64,000 nucleotides of DNA from Cliona cf. orientalis (lineage: Eukaryota > Porifera > Demospongiae > Clionaida > Clionaidae), in contig OZ005700.1 of NCBI GenBank assembly GCA_963930775.1, forward strand, positions 1,133,476 to 1,197,475, written 5' to 3'. The notes under the pieces were generated by a model that saw only the letters and a list, made by a program, of their open reading frames with translations, was not told the origin of the DNA and did no database searches. The translations under genes were made by a program, and so were the position numbers. Each line of letters begins with the position of its first letter. The stretch's first letter is position 1. Of this stretch, positions 45,501 through 59,987 are shown in pieces.

Positions 45501-48500
45501 TCTTACCCCCTCCTTGGTGTGCAGATGCAAAGCTTTGGCCAGCCAACTGAGAGTTATGTAGATTATGTGTGCAGTGAAGGCCTTCAGTTGGATGATTTTG
45601 CTGATAATAATATGTACATTCTCATGGAGGTGGGGGAGGGAGAACTAAGCTGATAGTGCAATGTGAATACATTTAGTGGGACTGTGTTTTTTTTTCTACT
45701 TGCATCATGTGCTAGCTAGCTAGCATTAAATCTATTTTACCAGCCCAGCACAGGTCCAGTCCCCAGCTGTTGGATTGCAAATCCACTTATAATAGCTTTT
45801 GTGGGGCAGAGTAGATAGAGAACTGGTATCGTAATTACCATCTCTGGTTTTGTTTTTTGATGGATAATCAACCCCCAAGTTTGTACAACTGTCTGTGTAG
45901 GTGTATTTTGGTTGTTTTTGGGGGTCCACATTGGTACTACTCACTCCAAGATCTATCCACACTGCTGCATGCACACTACTGGTACACATGTGCACGCACA
46001 CTAATCTTAACCACATGTACACACTAATCTTAACCACATGTACACAGCACGCATGGCCTATGGATAAGCCTGGTCCCTTCAGTCACGTACCTCGGGCCAT
46101 TCCTCACCTCCAAACCTTGGGTAGGTTTTGTGGCATTTCTAGCTGGCTTAGCTGACAGATGGCTGCTCTTAATTACTTGGCCAGAGGCTAACCCACAGAA
46201 AATCACATTAACCTGAATGAAGGACATGTGATGGAATAGCTGCCTCCATAAACCACAGGGCCTAGGGGCATTGGATAATTACTGACCTCCCAGCACATGC
46301 CATGAACATGTTTTCTCTCTCTATCTCTCTCTCTCGCTCTCTCCCTTTCCCTCTCCCTTCCTCTCTCTCTTTCTCCCCTTCTCTCTCTCCCACACCTAGG
46401 GAGGGGAAGAGCTATGTATCAAAGTACTGATAGCATTTGGTGCTGATGTCAACGCTACAAACGATTTCCAAATGACACCACTTGATATGGCAAGCAAGAA
46501 TCAGGTACGATGATCAAAACCCATACACATTACAGTATCACATTAGTGCATTTGCAAACTTAGGTAACGTAATCCTAGTCACCGTATCACTTTCTCCCAT
46601 TACTACTATCCACCACAGAAAGATGAACTAGTTCCCCTACTGGTCTCAGTTGGCTGCTCAACTGGAGAATTGGTAGTTGCCAACCGCAAGTCTTCCCCTC
46701 CTCCTTCCTCCTCCTCTTCGTCCCATTTCTCCTCCTCCCGATCACAGTCGAGAAGTCCCACGTCGTCCGTGAGTAGTACCAACAGTAGGAGACGCTCAGT
46801 GTCTCGACCTCGAGAGCTACCGGGCTGTTCCCCCGAAACTGTGGGTCAGGGGAGGAGGGCGTCTGTTCAGCCGGTAGAGCTGGCCGGCTCACCGGGTGCC
46901 CCCAGCCCGTGTGTTGTCCCACGACCTCTCGCGTGCACCTCGACCCCTGCCGATGCGCTGCTCCAGTTCATCGACGAGCGGTTTGATGCCTCCTCTTCTC
47001 TGAAGGAAGATGAAGCGATAGCTGTAGCACATCAGCTAAAGGAACTGCACCGACATGACAGGTAAAATTAACAATTTAATATTATTATTGCCTATCTACT
47101 GCAAAGTGTTAGCTTAAGCATAGAAAATAATTGGCTATTGTTTTAAGGTTTTTGTCATCGTGATTTTACTTTCAGAGCGAGAAAAGCCCGTGGGGACTCT
47201 CCCCGTGCCACTCCCTGCAGCTTTGCGTCACCGATTGAGTTTCGTTCACAGCCCGGGGGGAACAGAATCCTCTGCCTGGATGGAGGGGGAATGAGGGGGC
47301 TCATTCAGATCGAGATCCTCTGTGAGCTCGAGAGAATGACGGGAAAGAAGATCACGGAACTGTTTGACGTAATTATGGGTACCAGCACAGGGGGCATCCT
47401 CGCCCTGGGACTCGTCTACAAGAACATGACGCTGACTCGACTAAGACAGCTCTTTGTTCGTCTAAAGGATGAGATTTTCTCCAAGAGCAGAGTTGGAGGC
47501 TACAACTCCAAAGCTCTGGAGGACCTTCTCAAGAAGGAACTAGGCTGTGATATGAAGATGTCTGACAAGACATACCCAAAGTAAGCTTATAGAGTTTCTT
47601 ATTTTGTTCCTTTGGTGATCTCTCTCTCTTTCTTTGCCTTTTAGAGTTTTTGTGGCAGCTGTTGATAAGAGTCACACGCCGCTCAAACTTCACTGGTTCA
47701 ACAATTGCCTTGGAGATGAATTCAGTGACTGTAAGCAAAAGACATGGCATGTCAACTTCAAAGTAGATACTATTTTGATTTTGGCTTGGCTTCAAACCCT
47801 AACACTAGTCAGTATATACAACAAGGCACATATGACATTGTATGTTGATAGTGCTTTTTAATAAACCTCCCCTTCATCCATGCTTCATAGATCCCATTTG
47901 GAAGGTGGCCAGGTACACCTCTGCCGCCCCTACCTATTTCTCAGAGTGCGACAACTACGTTGATGGTGGCGTTCTGGCCAACAATCCTTGTGAGGCTGGC
48001 CTCGCTCACCTCCAGGAGTTCTACCACAACCAGGGCACCAGGCTAACCATCAGCTGTATGGTCTCAGTTGGTACTGGAATCTACCCCAAGAAGGAACTCG
48101 GTTCCATAAGTGGACCACTGGGGGGAGTACCACGTCTCCTCAGACTCATTGACAGTGCTGTAAGCAAATGAGTATTTGTACCTTTCCCTAGTTCGTAGAT
48201 TCATATTATATAGAACATAGCTAGTTGAACTTATAATATTTTAGTCGGTGTACTTCCCATGCAGTATTAACTCATCTGTCTCTACTTTGTTTTCAGATTG
48301 GTGAGTCAGAAGGAGTGGCCGAGCGCTGCAAGCACAACTGTGACGCACAGAACATTCCCTTCTACCGTTTCAGTCCCCGCCTCAGCGAGAGAATCAGCCC
48401 GGCAGAGACGGACAGCTACAAGCTCATCGAGATGGTGGTCACCTCTCGCATCCACATGCACACCCAGGCCGAGGTCCAGCTCGACAAACTAGTCCCCCTC

Positions 48501-48530
48501 CTCACGTACTCACTATACTCCCTCCAGTAA
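41895..48530 (+). CDS. Ankyrin-repeat patatin-like phospholipase (iPLA2/PLA2G6-like)
   Basis: Calcium-independent phospholipase of the patatin fold, expected to hydrolyse acyl chains of glycerophospholipids. Nine exons join in frame to about 600 aa: 41895-41907, 42045-42145, 42606-42752, 46400-46504, 46619-47061, 47176-47580, 47645-47730, 47891-48159 and 48297-48530. After a Ser/Arg-rich N-terminus come two to three ankyrin-like units (RGEHGNTALHHAVL, IAFGADVNATNDFQMTPLDM, then KDELVPLLVSVG). A Ser/Arg-rich linker follows. The patatin domain has the oxyanion loop CLDGGGMRG, the nucleophile elbow GTSTGG and the Asp motif VDGGVLANNP, all intact. Human PLA2G6 has more ankyrin repeats. Its closest human relative may be PLA2G6, but the C-terminal part (RFSPRLSERISPAETDS) is divergent, so no symbol is given. 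Confidence 0.88.
42533..42567. repeat. (TTA)n microsatellite
   Basis: About eleven ATT units in the intron just upstream of the first ankyrin exon of the phospholipase gene. Confidence 0.9.
42753..46399 (+). other. iPLA2-like intron 3 (3.6 kb)
   Basis: Long intron between the two ankyrin exons. No recognisable exon is inside; short ORFs show no conserved features. It ends in a roughly 80-bp pyrimidine-rich tract before the CCTAG acceptor. It contains a tandem 23-bp duplication at 45998-46043. Confidence 0.6.
45998..46043. repeat. 23-bp tandem duplication
   Basis: Two identical adjacent copies of a 23-bp unit starting ACACTAATCTTAACCAC lie in the phospholipase intron 3. Confidence 0.9.
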
Positions 48531-48997
48531 CGACATGAGCACGATCATGCAGGATATCTCACCCTGCACCACCACCCCTGGCTCGTATTTCTAATAAGCT
48601 TAAGCATGCATTTATGTTAATTATTTTACGTTCATCAAAATGTTGGCAGCTGTTCATTGTCTCAAGTCAGATAGATCTCCTCTGAGTTATATTTTATGTT
48701 TTGGCTAATACTAATAATAATTATTATTCATTATTGTGTAAACTTGCTATATCTTTTGTACAGTCTGAGCTCAAGTACCACCAATGATTGTTATTTTAAA
48801 TTTGTGTATAATATTTTTGTGTCCATTGTCTGCTTCATGATCACTGTTAAAACTCTAGAGCTTTTGATTACAATCATTATAATATAATATACCAACATGA
48901 AAGGGATAATATTGGAAAATCGAATTTTGGTGTGTGTGGCTGAACAGAGAAAGAATTTGTGTAATTATCTAAGCAGCTTACGATGACAATACTACAA
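48531..48997. other. Convergent 3' region, phospholipase / homeobox gene
   Basis: Two genes end facing each other. The 466 bp are AT-rich and should hold both 3' UTRs. No other gene was seen. Confidence 0.5.
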
Positions 48998-50791
48998 TCA
49001 CATTCCCAATTCTATGCTTGATGCTACTTGCAGTTCATGTCCAGCTATGGCTACTGTGTCAATTGATCCATCATCGCTGGCAGTGCCTTGCTGTAGGTTC
49101 AACTGCCCCGCCCCTCCATCACTGGAGCTAGCTAGTAGGTGCCCTGCGGTTGGCGGGGTCAGGGAGGTCAAATGGTTGGCTACTTCATCTATCATTGCCT
49201 GCTGCTGGGGTGCCTGAATTTGGGAGAGTAGGCTTCGTGCATCGATCTCGACATGATGTTGTTGGTGCTGTGGGCTTTGGTTGATCAGCTTTTGAACGAG
49301 GAGAGGGGACCGAGTTACCATTTCTGTCGCTGATTTGGCTTTTTTGGCAGGAGCAGCCATTGTTGACGAGGTAGAATTCGAGGGGCGTCCTCTCTTCTTC
49401 GGCTGTGTACGCTCTTTGAGCAGTTTATCCTTTTTCCTCCGGTTCTTAAACCACTCTTGTACCTGAAAATTTTTACAGTAGCACCCTTGACTTAGCATCA
49501 GTCTCCTCTCTCCTATGATACTAGAGCTTTTCAAAATTGTACATTCAGCATGCAACATTGAAATGCTGGGAATGGGAATGGGCCTGGACTTGAGGCTATA
49601 ATAATTATTACACCTGGACTCAAGTAACATAATATTGGGATACAGTACATGGACAATCATGCTATCATGCTTAAGTTCATGGTTTTGCTAACTTAGGATG
49701 GAGACTACCTACACATGAAGCCTCACTGGTAAGTACTGTACCTTGTCAACGTCCATTCCCGTTATCCTGGCAATCCTTTCCTTCTCTGGTTGGCCTTCTC
49801 TGCGGAAGTTCTTGGACATGATCTTACTGACATACGCCACTTCCAGCACCTCCCTCAGCTCCGGCGTGAGGGGAACCCTGCAATAACGACATCTAATTAA
49901 AACGACCCTGTACCTACCAATGACTGTCAACCCTTTACCAATACCTGCAATGTCTAACTCCTCCCAAGTGTTGATGCCACTCAGTCTTCTCCTTTGGCAG
50001 CTTTGTCCGAGGTCGTCCCACCTTTGACCTTTTGATCTCAGCCTCTGTTGTCTCTGGAGAGCTGGTCTGTGGTAGTATGGTAATGGTCGACACAACAGCA
50101 GGTACCTCCGATGCTACTGGAGTGAGATTGCTGCTAGAAACAGCCATGCCTTGGCTGACCTGCTCCACTGAGCTGCTCTCCAGAGGAAATGGACTGGAAG
50201 AGAGGGCAACAGGGACACTGGGAGAAGAAGAAACCTGCTGACAGTGGGGAAGGGAGGGAGTTATGCAAATGAATAAGCAAAATTACAAATTTTGTATTAA
50301 AAAAGAATTATTACCTGGGTGACAGGGGAAGCCATACTCCCTTGCTGGAGGGTACCATTGCTCTGATCTTCCACCTGCGATTCAGTGAGTCAGCACAGTA
50401 TGGTATGATATTATTCCCCCACAGACCCCCAAGGTCACACACCCAGGAGGCTACTGCTGATGCTACAAATGTCCTAGTATATTAAAATCATGTTCCCCTG
50501 GACTCAAATTTCTGTACTAATTTGCTAGTGTTTGGTTCATTGTGGTTGCACATCACTGGGTTCTGTATAGCCCACCTGCAGTCGCGGGATGGCCTCCAGG
50601 GAATCGATTCTGCTGAGCATTTCCACCAGTGCTGAAGTTGGAGCTGATGCCACACTCTGATAAGGGATAGCACCACCAAGACCAGAGACGTCTTGCTCAC
50701 CTCTCCCAGACGCCATCAGGGGGTGCTCGTGAGAGGAGTGAGGTGGAGGAACGCTGGTAGGAGAGCCTTGATGATGGACACAGGATTCCAT
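48998..50791 (-). CDS. Atypical homeodomain transcription factor with AT-hook-like motifs
   Basis: Five exons join in frame to about 389 aa: 50791-50576, 50374-50315, 50237-49945, 49877-49742 and 49462-48998. The homeodomain runs from VPLTPELREVLEVAY through ERIARITGMDVDKV to QEWFKNRRKKDKLLKER, split by an intron just before the recognition helix as in many homeobox genes. The spacing between helix 1 (L16/F20 positions) and the WFxNRR core is six residues longer than the canonical 60-aa domain. TALE domains have three extra. AT-hook-like KVGRPRTKLPK precedes it and KKRGRPSN follows. The rest is Ser/Gln-rich, as in activation domains. I cannot assign it to a named homeobox class. Confidence 0.8.
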
Positions 50792-50852
50792 AGCTAGCTG
50801 GCTTATGGATGGGGTGCGTTATTTAGAGTTGCATTATGTGGAATGTCGTCGC

Positions 50853-50954
50853 GTCTCGTTCCCAGACCCCATGTCAAGGTCCACCAGAATACAAGCTAGG
50901 TCCTCTCTATGCCAGCACGCAAGTTGAGAGATAGAGAGGGCCTAGGGACGAGGC
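50853..50954. mobile_element. Imperfect foldback element
   Basis: The left end GTCTCGTTCCCAGACCC and the reverse complement of the right end (GCCTCGTCCCTAGGCCC) match at 13 of 17 positions. An inner pair (AGGTCCTCTCTAT / ATAGAGAGGGCCT) also folds. It looks like a decayed MITE. Confidence 0.45.
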
Positions 50955-51950
50955 TATTTGATCATGATTCCCCAGCTTTGAGGGGGAGGCTGGCCAGCCC
51001 CAGGCCTTTGATTATATTATGATTATATCATTATGATGTATGGGTAGTTGGTTCAGTACCCTCAATTTGACAAAGGCTGAAGGTTTCCCGAATCAATCAA
51101 GTTGCTCTCACGCAAATTATCACTGAATCCACTGGAAGCCGCTAGGTGATCCACGGTAGGCGGTCACGGTGCAGACCGAGGAAATATGATATCATACGTT
51201 GTAAATTTTGTTTCTAACATATTATGATATCCCCCTTCTTCAACCCCGGAAATTTAACGGTTTTCGGAGGTAGCTACATGCATTGGAAAATTTTCCACGG
51301 ATGTCATGAGCCACTGCAGTTGTAGTGGGAATTTTATGCCTTCTAGCTTGTTCTTCGGGTAGTAACAAGTTTTCTAGGGTTTCAATCCCCTATGGCTAGC
51401 TATATCATAAGGCCTCTGAAATCTAGCTATATATAACCAACAAATACATGCGTGACCAGGAAACCTAGCTCAGCTTCAAAGTTAAGTGTGGCAGGTAGCA
51501 CACTGGCAAACTAGAGCTGGGGTCTCTAGAGCACATTTTGTTGCGCGGCTGCTGCATCAATGAGAGCTGTGATACTACAGTAGCTAGTTTACATGCGCTT
51601 GTTGACGACCTTTACGGTACGTACTCTGCTAGGTTATGTGCATGAGCAGAAAGCACAAGAGGTCACGGGGCAGTTGATAGGCATGGCTGCAGTTTTATGA
51701 TGCTTGTGGGCCTTACCAAATGACAATGGAGCAAGTTTTTCGATGATTTCGACTGATTCGTTGTGCTTACGAGTCGCTCAGGTGTCACGGTGTCAAGATC
51801 AGGCAATTTTTGTGTTGACAACAGACAGACAGACAGATATAACTGACTGCTTTACCCCTTGCTGTGCATGTGTACATGGGTTAAGAGTACGAGCCCACTT
51901 GTGTCAATGATTTCATGCATTGAGTAGCTAGTGGGAGAAGTTAGAACATC

Positions 51951-52003
51951 GTCTCGTCTTGGATCCCCAGACCGCGTGGGGATTTGGGACTGAGTACGAG
52001 ACT
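51951..52003. mobile_element. Short foldback element
   Basis: It starts GTCTCGT and ends ACGAGAC, with the inner arms ATCCCCA / TGGGGAT around GACCGCG. It shares the GTCTCGT...CCAGACC pattern with the ASXL intron element. It may be a degenerate member of the same group. Confidence 0.4.
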
Positions 52004-53203
52004 ACTTGTTCCCTGGAGAGCATGTCAAGCTTGCACTGACTAGAATATTGCATGATTTATACTATGATTAATTAGTAATCTTAATTGATAAGTAAACTTT
52101 TGAGGGACTTTATAACACTGGGAGTATCTGTGATGATCTGAGTAGCTACTATTCCCGGTGTTTATGATTCACTTATTAGTTTTATAAACATTATGATGTC
52201 ATTATGATGTCGATGCATCACTGTGGTACCTTCCAATGCTTCATGAAGTATACTGGAACTCCCTTACACCGGCAGGCCCGTATAGGGCTACCAGGAAAAC
52301 ACTCATCTGTGTCTTCAAAGTTTCCAAAATTAGAAATTGATTATCCCCTAATTGGACCAGTAACTAGCTAGTTCACAGTCTCACTGAACCACTAAAGCCG
52401 CTGTGGTTCACTTATGCCATCCCCTTCTTCCTTCCCGGAAGTTATTAGGTCAAGTTTTCCGGAGATAGCTACAGCTAGCTGCTAGCTTAGTAGTTGACTA
52501 CCAGAAATTAAAAGTATTCTCGGATGTCACGAGCTGCCACACTGAGAAGCTGTATAGTAGGAATCATGGCTTCTTTTAGTATTAATTAAAATTTAGTTAA
52601 CACTGTCCTCTTAAACTATGCTGCATTAGGTAGCTATAATGGTACTGAAGCTATATCTAGCTGAACCTGACCGACACTTAGTGCTTCTAACACTTTACTG
52701 ATGTTCAGCTATTGCTAATCACTGTCATTTGCATAGTAAGTGACAAGCTGGATCCTGGCCACTGATGGGACTGGACCCTGTGGATAGCGCCTAGCCGCAC
52801 AGGGAAAGTTTTCTATCACGCATGCTAGGGCCTTTCAAAGAAACTCCCTAAAGCCTCTGATGTCTATAATAGCGGCTAGCCGAAGATATCCAGCGCAACA
52901 TATATGACTAGGAAGATCATATTAAAGTAGCTCCGCTGCAAAGGTAAGTACAGGTAGCTATAATTATCTCACAAAATCCTATTGTATATAATCCCCCAAC
53001 TTAATTATCTGTGTGTGGCTAGCTATGTGTATAAGAATTATTGGAATGGCATTTGCTTGCCTAGTAATTTTGTGTCACAACACACCATTATGCATCTTGC
53101 AAATACCAGTAGACTAAGTTAGCTAATAATTTTATGTTCTCAGGCTATATACCTATACCAGATCAGGATCATAAATTATTATTATCTGAGAGTGATAGCT
53201 ACC

Positions 53204-55892
53204 ATGATGTCAAAATCATCAGCAAGTATCTGTGTATGTGCAATGCTCCTGGTTTGGACTTCTTCAGCTGCAGGATGCAAAAATATCTTGAGGGCAACCT
53301 GTTTATCTGCATTTCAAGTTACAAGTATGGGTTTGTATACATAGTCATAGTGCCATGTATTACACTATCATGTGTTTGTGTGTCTGTTACCATGCTAGCT
53401 GCTAGGCTCTTTGTTATATGATGTATTGGCTTTGTTGAAAATGCTTTGATCCAAAACTTCTGGTGATACTAAATTTTGCATGCTGATCCCCCCTCCCCAC
53501 TCACTTCTTGAAAAGCTCTCTTACAATCATGTTGTTTATCTGTATCTCTATAGAGCTCCCACTCTTGTGATTACTCAGTCACTGTTGCATAGGATGCAGA
53601 ACATGGCTAAGTGTCGCTGGCTTATATAGTTTGTAAACTTGCATGCTACCTGTTAGTGCAACCAGGGACTACACATTATCTGCATAGTCCCTGGTGCAAC
53701 CCACAAAGGGTTTTATATTATGTTAGTGCTTCATCATTATTGGAAGTGACTGATTTACTTTGCAGATGTCTTAATCAATGATACTACTCCACTGAGCAAG
53801 CAGTTGACTATTAGGTGTGACTCTCTATCAACTCCACTGATTGGATGGTCTCATTCTCCAAATGGCAGCGAAACTGCTGAGCTGTTGGACACCTCACCTT
53901 CTAAGTACTCACCCAATGGAAATATCCTCACTATAAACAGTATCAGTAAATCCGATGAAGGATTGTATCGCTGTGTTTATGAACTGGGTCAGACTAAGGG
54001 ACTGTGTCTTTTTGTTTTTGGTAAGTTAATGATCATCAATAAAATTATTATATTAGCTATGTGCTTTATACTTTTTCTAACAGGTAGTGCAGTGTTTGCA
54101 TCATGCCCCCTGGGCTGTACTGGTGACCCTGTCCCGCTGTCGGTTGAAAGTGGTGAAAGTGTTCGCTTCAAATCTACAATTATCCACACAGATGGCGGGA
54201 GCTGTGGTTTTAAGCAAGAAATATCGCGTATCGCACTTAGAAAAATACAATCTGGAATGGTCCATAGTGAGCTATTGTTGTCCTGTGCAATCAGCCAAAC
54301 AGCAGGCTGTAGCAGAGGCAGAGTGTCCCTGACCAGGGAGGGTGACTCGCTTACTTTCAACTTCATCCTTTCAAATGCTCTTCCTGGCAGTGATAGTGGA
54401 CTGTATGAAGTGGTTGTTGAAGGAATACATCCAGCTACTGGTTCACTCACCACAATTACAAAAAGATTTCAACTCGAAGGTATAATTTGATAATATTCTA
54501 TTATGTTAATTCTTGCATGATAATTATTGATCATACTATAGTGATTGCGACTGATTGTGGAGCTCCTGTACCACCTCAGTATGGTCAATTGGGGCCCTAT
54601 AACAGCACTCTGGAGGGTTCTCGCATTACATTTGGATGTGAATTGGGACGTTTTCCCATCGGAGAATATGCTGCCATTTGTACGAGTGAAGGGAACTGGT
54701 CGCCTAATCCGGCACAATTTGTCTGCTCTGGTGAGTTAAGTACAATGGACTTATGAATGCACCATTGGTAGCATACCATAGTTGAACTATTTATTAGTAT
54801 GAGCATAGCTGAACTTGTCCTCTTCTTTGCACTCCACAGAACCACCGCCTCCCACTGGCATTCTGGCTCTGTGTGATGTCATTGTGTGGGAGACACCTGA
54901 CTACTATTGTGATGGCATCCTCACAGGATACCAGGTTCAATTCTATGATGCTGTTGCCGACACTCAAGCTATGTTGATCCGAGACGTACCCGAGAATAAG
55001 ACATTTTATGTCGTCCAGGAAAGGGATAGACTTGGTGGACCTCATAATACTACAATAAGGGTGTGTAGTAAATATCAGAAATGGTCTGGATACCGTTATG
55101 ATTGCTATGATAATTATTTAGGTGCGTGCAATGACAGCAATGGCAGATGGAATTTGGAGTGAAGAAATGACATTAGGTTTATAATAACTGTCTATACAAG
55201 CATTTCAGTCCTGCAATTAAACATGCACATGCAAAGTTGATAATAATATTATTAAACAGCGGTAATACCCTGATTACGCAGTAGCAATTAATGCTAGTTT
55301 ATTCTTTCCAGCTTGTTCACCGAAGAACTGCTCAACTTGCCCACCATCATCAGGATCAACCATTCAATGTAAGTTTGCATACATAATAATTATTCTCATA
55401 AAAAATTCATTGTAAAAATATGCCTTGCTTGGTTATGCATCAATGTCAACTATGGACTGCAGGACTTACCCCCATTAAGTATCCTTATTAATTAGCTATT
55501 ACCAGAGAACGTAAAAAATTTAGAGTGCTGATTATAATATAATTAACAGAAAAATTGATGCAGGTGACTCTACGTACTTTTCTCTCGGGGGAAGGACCTA
55601 CTCCAACAATAGTCAAGTAAATATGCAGGAAATAGGGGAAGCAGAAAATGCCCTTCTTTGCAGAACCAACAATGCCGATTGTTGTAAGTCTAGCAGAAAT
55701 GGGGAATTCTATTATTCCAATGGCACTGTGGTTCCGATAAGGAAGGCTGGACGCGGGTTCTATAGGGACAGAGGAGAGGGGGAGATTCGCCTCAATCGAC
55801 TGGAAGAAGCTACATTGCCAATGGGCAAGTTTCGCTGTGAAATTCCAGATGCAAATGGAGATATTCAAAATTTGTACATCACTCTAGTATGA
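53204..55892 (+). CDS. Secreted Ig/Sushi-domain protein, sponge-type
   Basis: Seven exons join in frame to 542 aa: 53204-53324, 53766-54020, 54084-54479, 54542-54730, 54840-55121, 55312-55368 and 55564-55892. Exon 1 gives a signal peptide (MMSKSSASICVCAMLLVWTS, then SAAG). Exons 2 and 3 each form an Ig-like domain (LTIRC ... SDEGLYRCVYE; ESGESVRFKS ... DSGLYEVVVEG). Exon 4 is a Sushi/CCP domain (DCGAPVPPQYGQLGPYNSTL, ending with a Cys before the splice). Exon 5 may be an FN3-like fold, and exon 6 is a Cys-rich linker. Exon 7 is an Ig-like module (CRTNNADCC, RNGEFYYSNGTVVPI, GKFRCEIPDANG). The frame ends at TGA right after a GTATGA donor-like site, with no TM helix. It is either a secreted adhesion protein or the truncated extracellular part of a receptor. 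Confidence 0.75.
53661..53695. repeat. Small hairpin in Ig/Sushi intron 1
   Basis: An 11-bp perfect inverted repeat (ACCAGGGACTA / TAGTCCCTGGT) around a 13-nt loop, flanked by GTGCAAC repeats. It is probably a repeat remnant. The stem is too short for a convincing pre-miRNA. Confidence 0.5.
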
Positions 55893-56037
55893 ACTTTCCC
55901 ATACCCTGAATTTGATCATAATGAGCACACTTGCTGTCTATAGCTATAGATCTAGACTAGTATTCCCTATATTTTCACTTGTATTAGCTATTCTTATATC
56001 ATGTAGTGTAATGATGAGTATTCGCCACTGAAGATCA

Positions 56038-56048
56038 TGCGCATGCGC
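56038..56048. promoter_or_regulatory. NRF-1-type palindrome upstream of ELP3
   Basis: TGCGCATGCGC lies about 92 bp upstream of the ELP3 start, in the 247-bp interval after the Ig/Sushi stop. It matches the NRF-1 consensus. Confidence 0.6.
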
Positions 56049-56139
56049 TAAGCACCACATGCACTCTGTGGGTGTGGTCAAGATTGCAGATGTGCTTTAT
56101 TTGGGATATCGATAGTTGTGCAATGTGGAGTATACTGCT

Positions 56140-59225
<3,086 letters not shown>

Positions 59226-59445
59226 TAATTGATCAGCTACTATACTCTCAAGAGTATGATGTCATACATAAATCACTTTAATAATTGACTTCATTCAAAG
59301 GCTCATTATCACTGAATTCGTATTCATGATACCCACACTCTTAGACTGAGGGGCTCAACGATGTACAGTCGTGAACAACCCAGCCACAATATCATGCTTC
59401 TAGCTGAGTGGACTATTTGCAAGCCTAAACTGCGCAGGGGCGGGG

Positions 59446-59491
59446 CTAGTCTCGCGACCTTCACACATGAAGGTCTGGCTCGCGAGACTAG
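59446..59491. mobile_element. Short foldback element with CTAGTCTCGCGA ends
   Basis: Ends CTAGTCTCGCGA and TCGCGAGACTAG are perfect inverted repeats. The inner CCTTCA / TGAAGG also pair. GGCGGGG flanks it on both sides (59439-59445 and 59492-59498), like a target-site duplication. The ends resemble the 45-bp-arm element in ASXL intron 5. Confidence 0.6.
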
Positions 59492-59840
59492 GGCGGGGCT
59501 GGCTCGTGGGACCATACATGGAGAGCAGCTGCCAAATCACTAAAGTATATTAAAATAATATTTACTTTTGATGTCCAATCGTAGTAGAGGACGCCGGTAG
59601 ATCTAGACTCGTTGAGCTCCAATCATTACCATATTAAAATAATAGTATTATTATTTATTGTTCTACATAGACCAGGCCGTGTTCTCCTTCCAGTAGAGAG
59701 GGTCATATATGGAATTCCAAAGCTGACAAAATTACCAACTTGACTGAAATATATTGTCAAATATGTTATGAATGCATGGGCAACCTTCAAGGCACTGCTA
59801 TATAAGATTCAGTATAATAATTATTATAAGCTAGTGGATT

Positions 59841-59852
59841 TGCGCATGCGCA
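59841..59852. promoter_or_regulatory. NRF-1-type palindrome upstream of GPCR gene
   Basis: Perfect TGCGCATGCGCA, 136 bp upstream of the GPCR start codon. Confidence 0.6.
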
Positions 59853-59987
59853 GTAGATATCCGCCCGCTCCTACTCACGGTACACGGTGTATGAAGCTAG
59901 TAGCCTTATTTAATAACTTAAGCAGTCGTAACAAGTTAACTAAGTCGGCCAAGCCACAACGTTGTACAGATTACAAGGCGGATTATC

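Larger units (their letters stand above)
50792..53203. other. Gene-poor 2.4-kb region with foldback repeats
   Basis: No convincing coding sequence. It contains two palindromic repeat-like elements (50853-50954 and 51951-52003) and AT-rich DNA with many TAGCTAGCTA runs. The homeobox promoter should lie at its left end and the Ig/Sushi promoter at its right end. Confidence 0.5.
59226..59987. other. ELP3 3' region and GPCR promoter
   Basis: About 760 bp without a supported gene. It contains the foldback element 59446-59491 and, 136 bp before the GPCR start, a perfect NRF-1-type palindrome at 59841-59852. Confidence 0.55.

Noticed and set aside
53134..53421. 95-aa ORF overlapping the Ig/Sushi first exon
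   Set aside because: It is in another frame. The frame starting at 53204 gives a proper signal peptide and joins in phase to exon 2.
53661..53695. Hairpin considered as a microRNA precursor
   Set aside because: The perfect stem is only 11 bp and a mature-length duplex cannot be formed.
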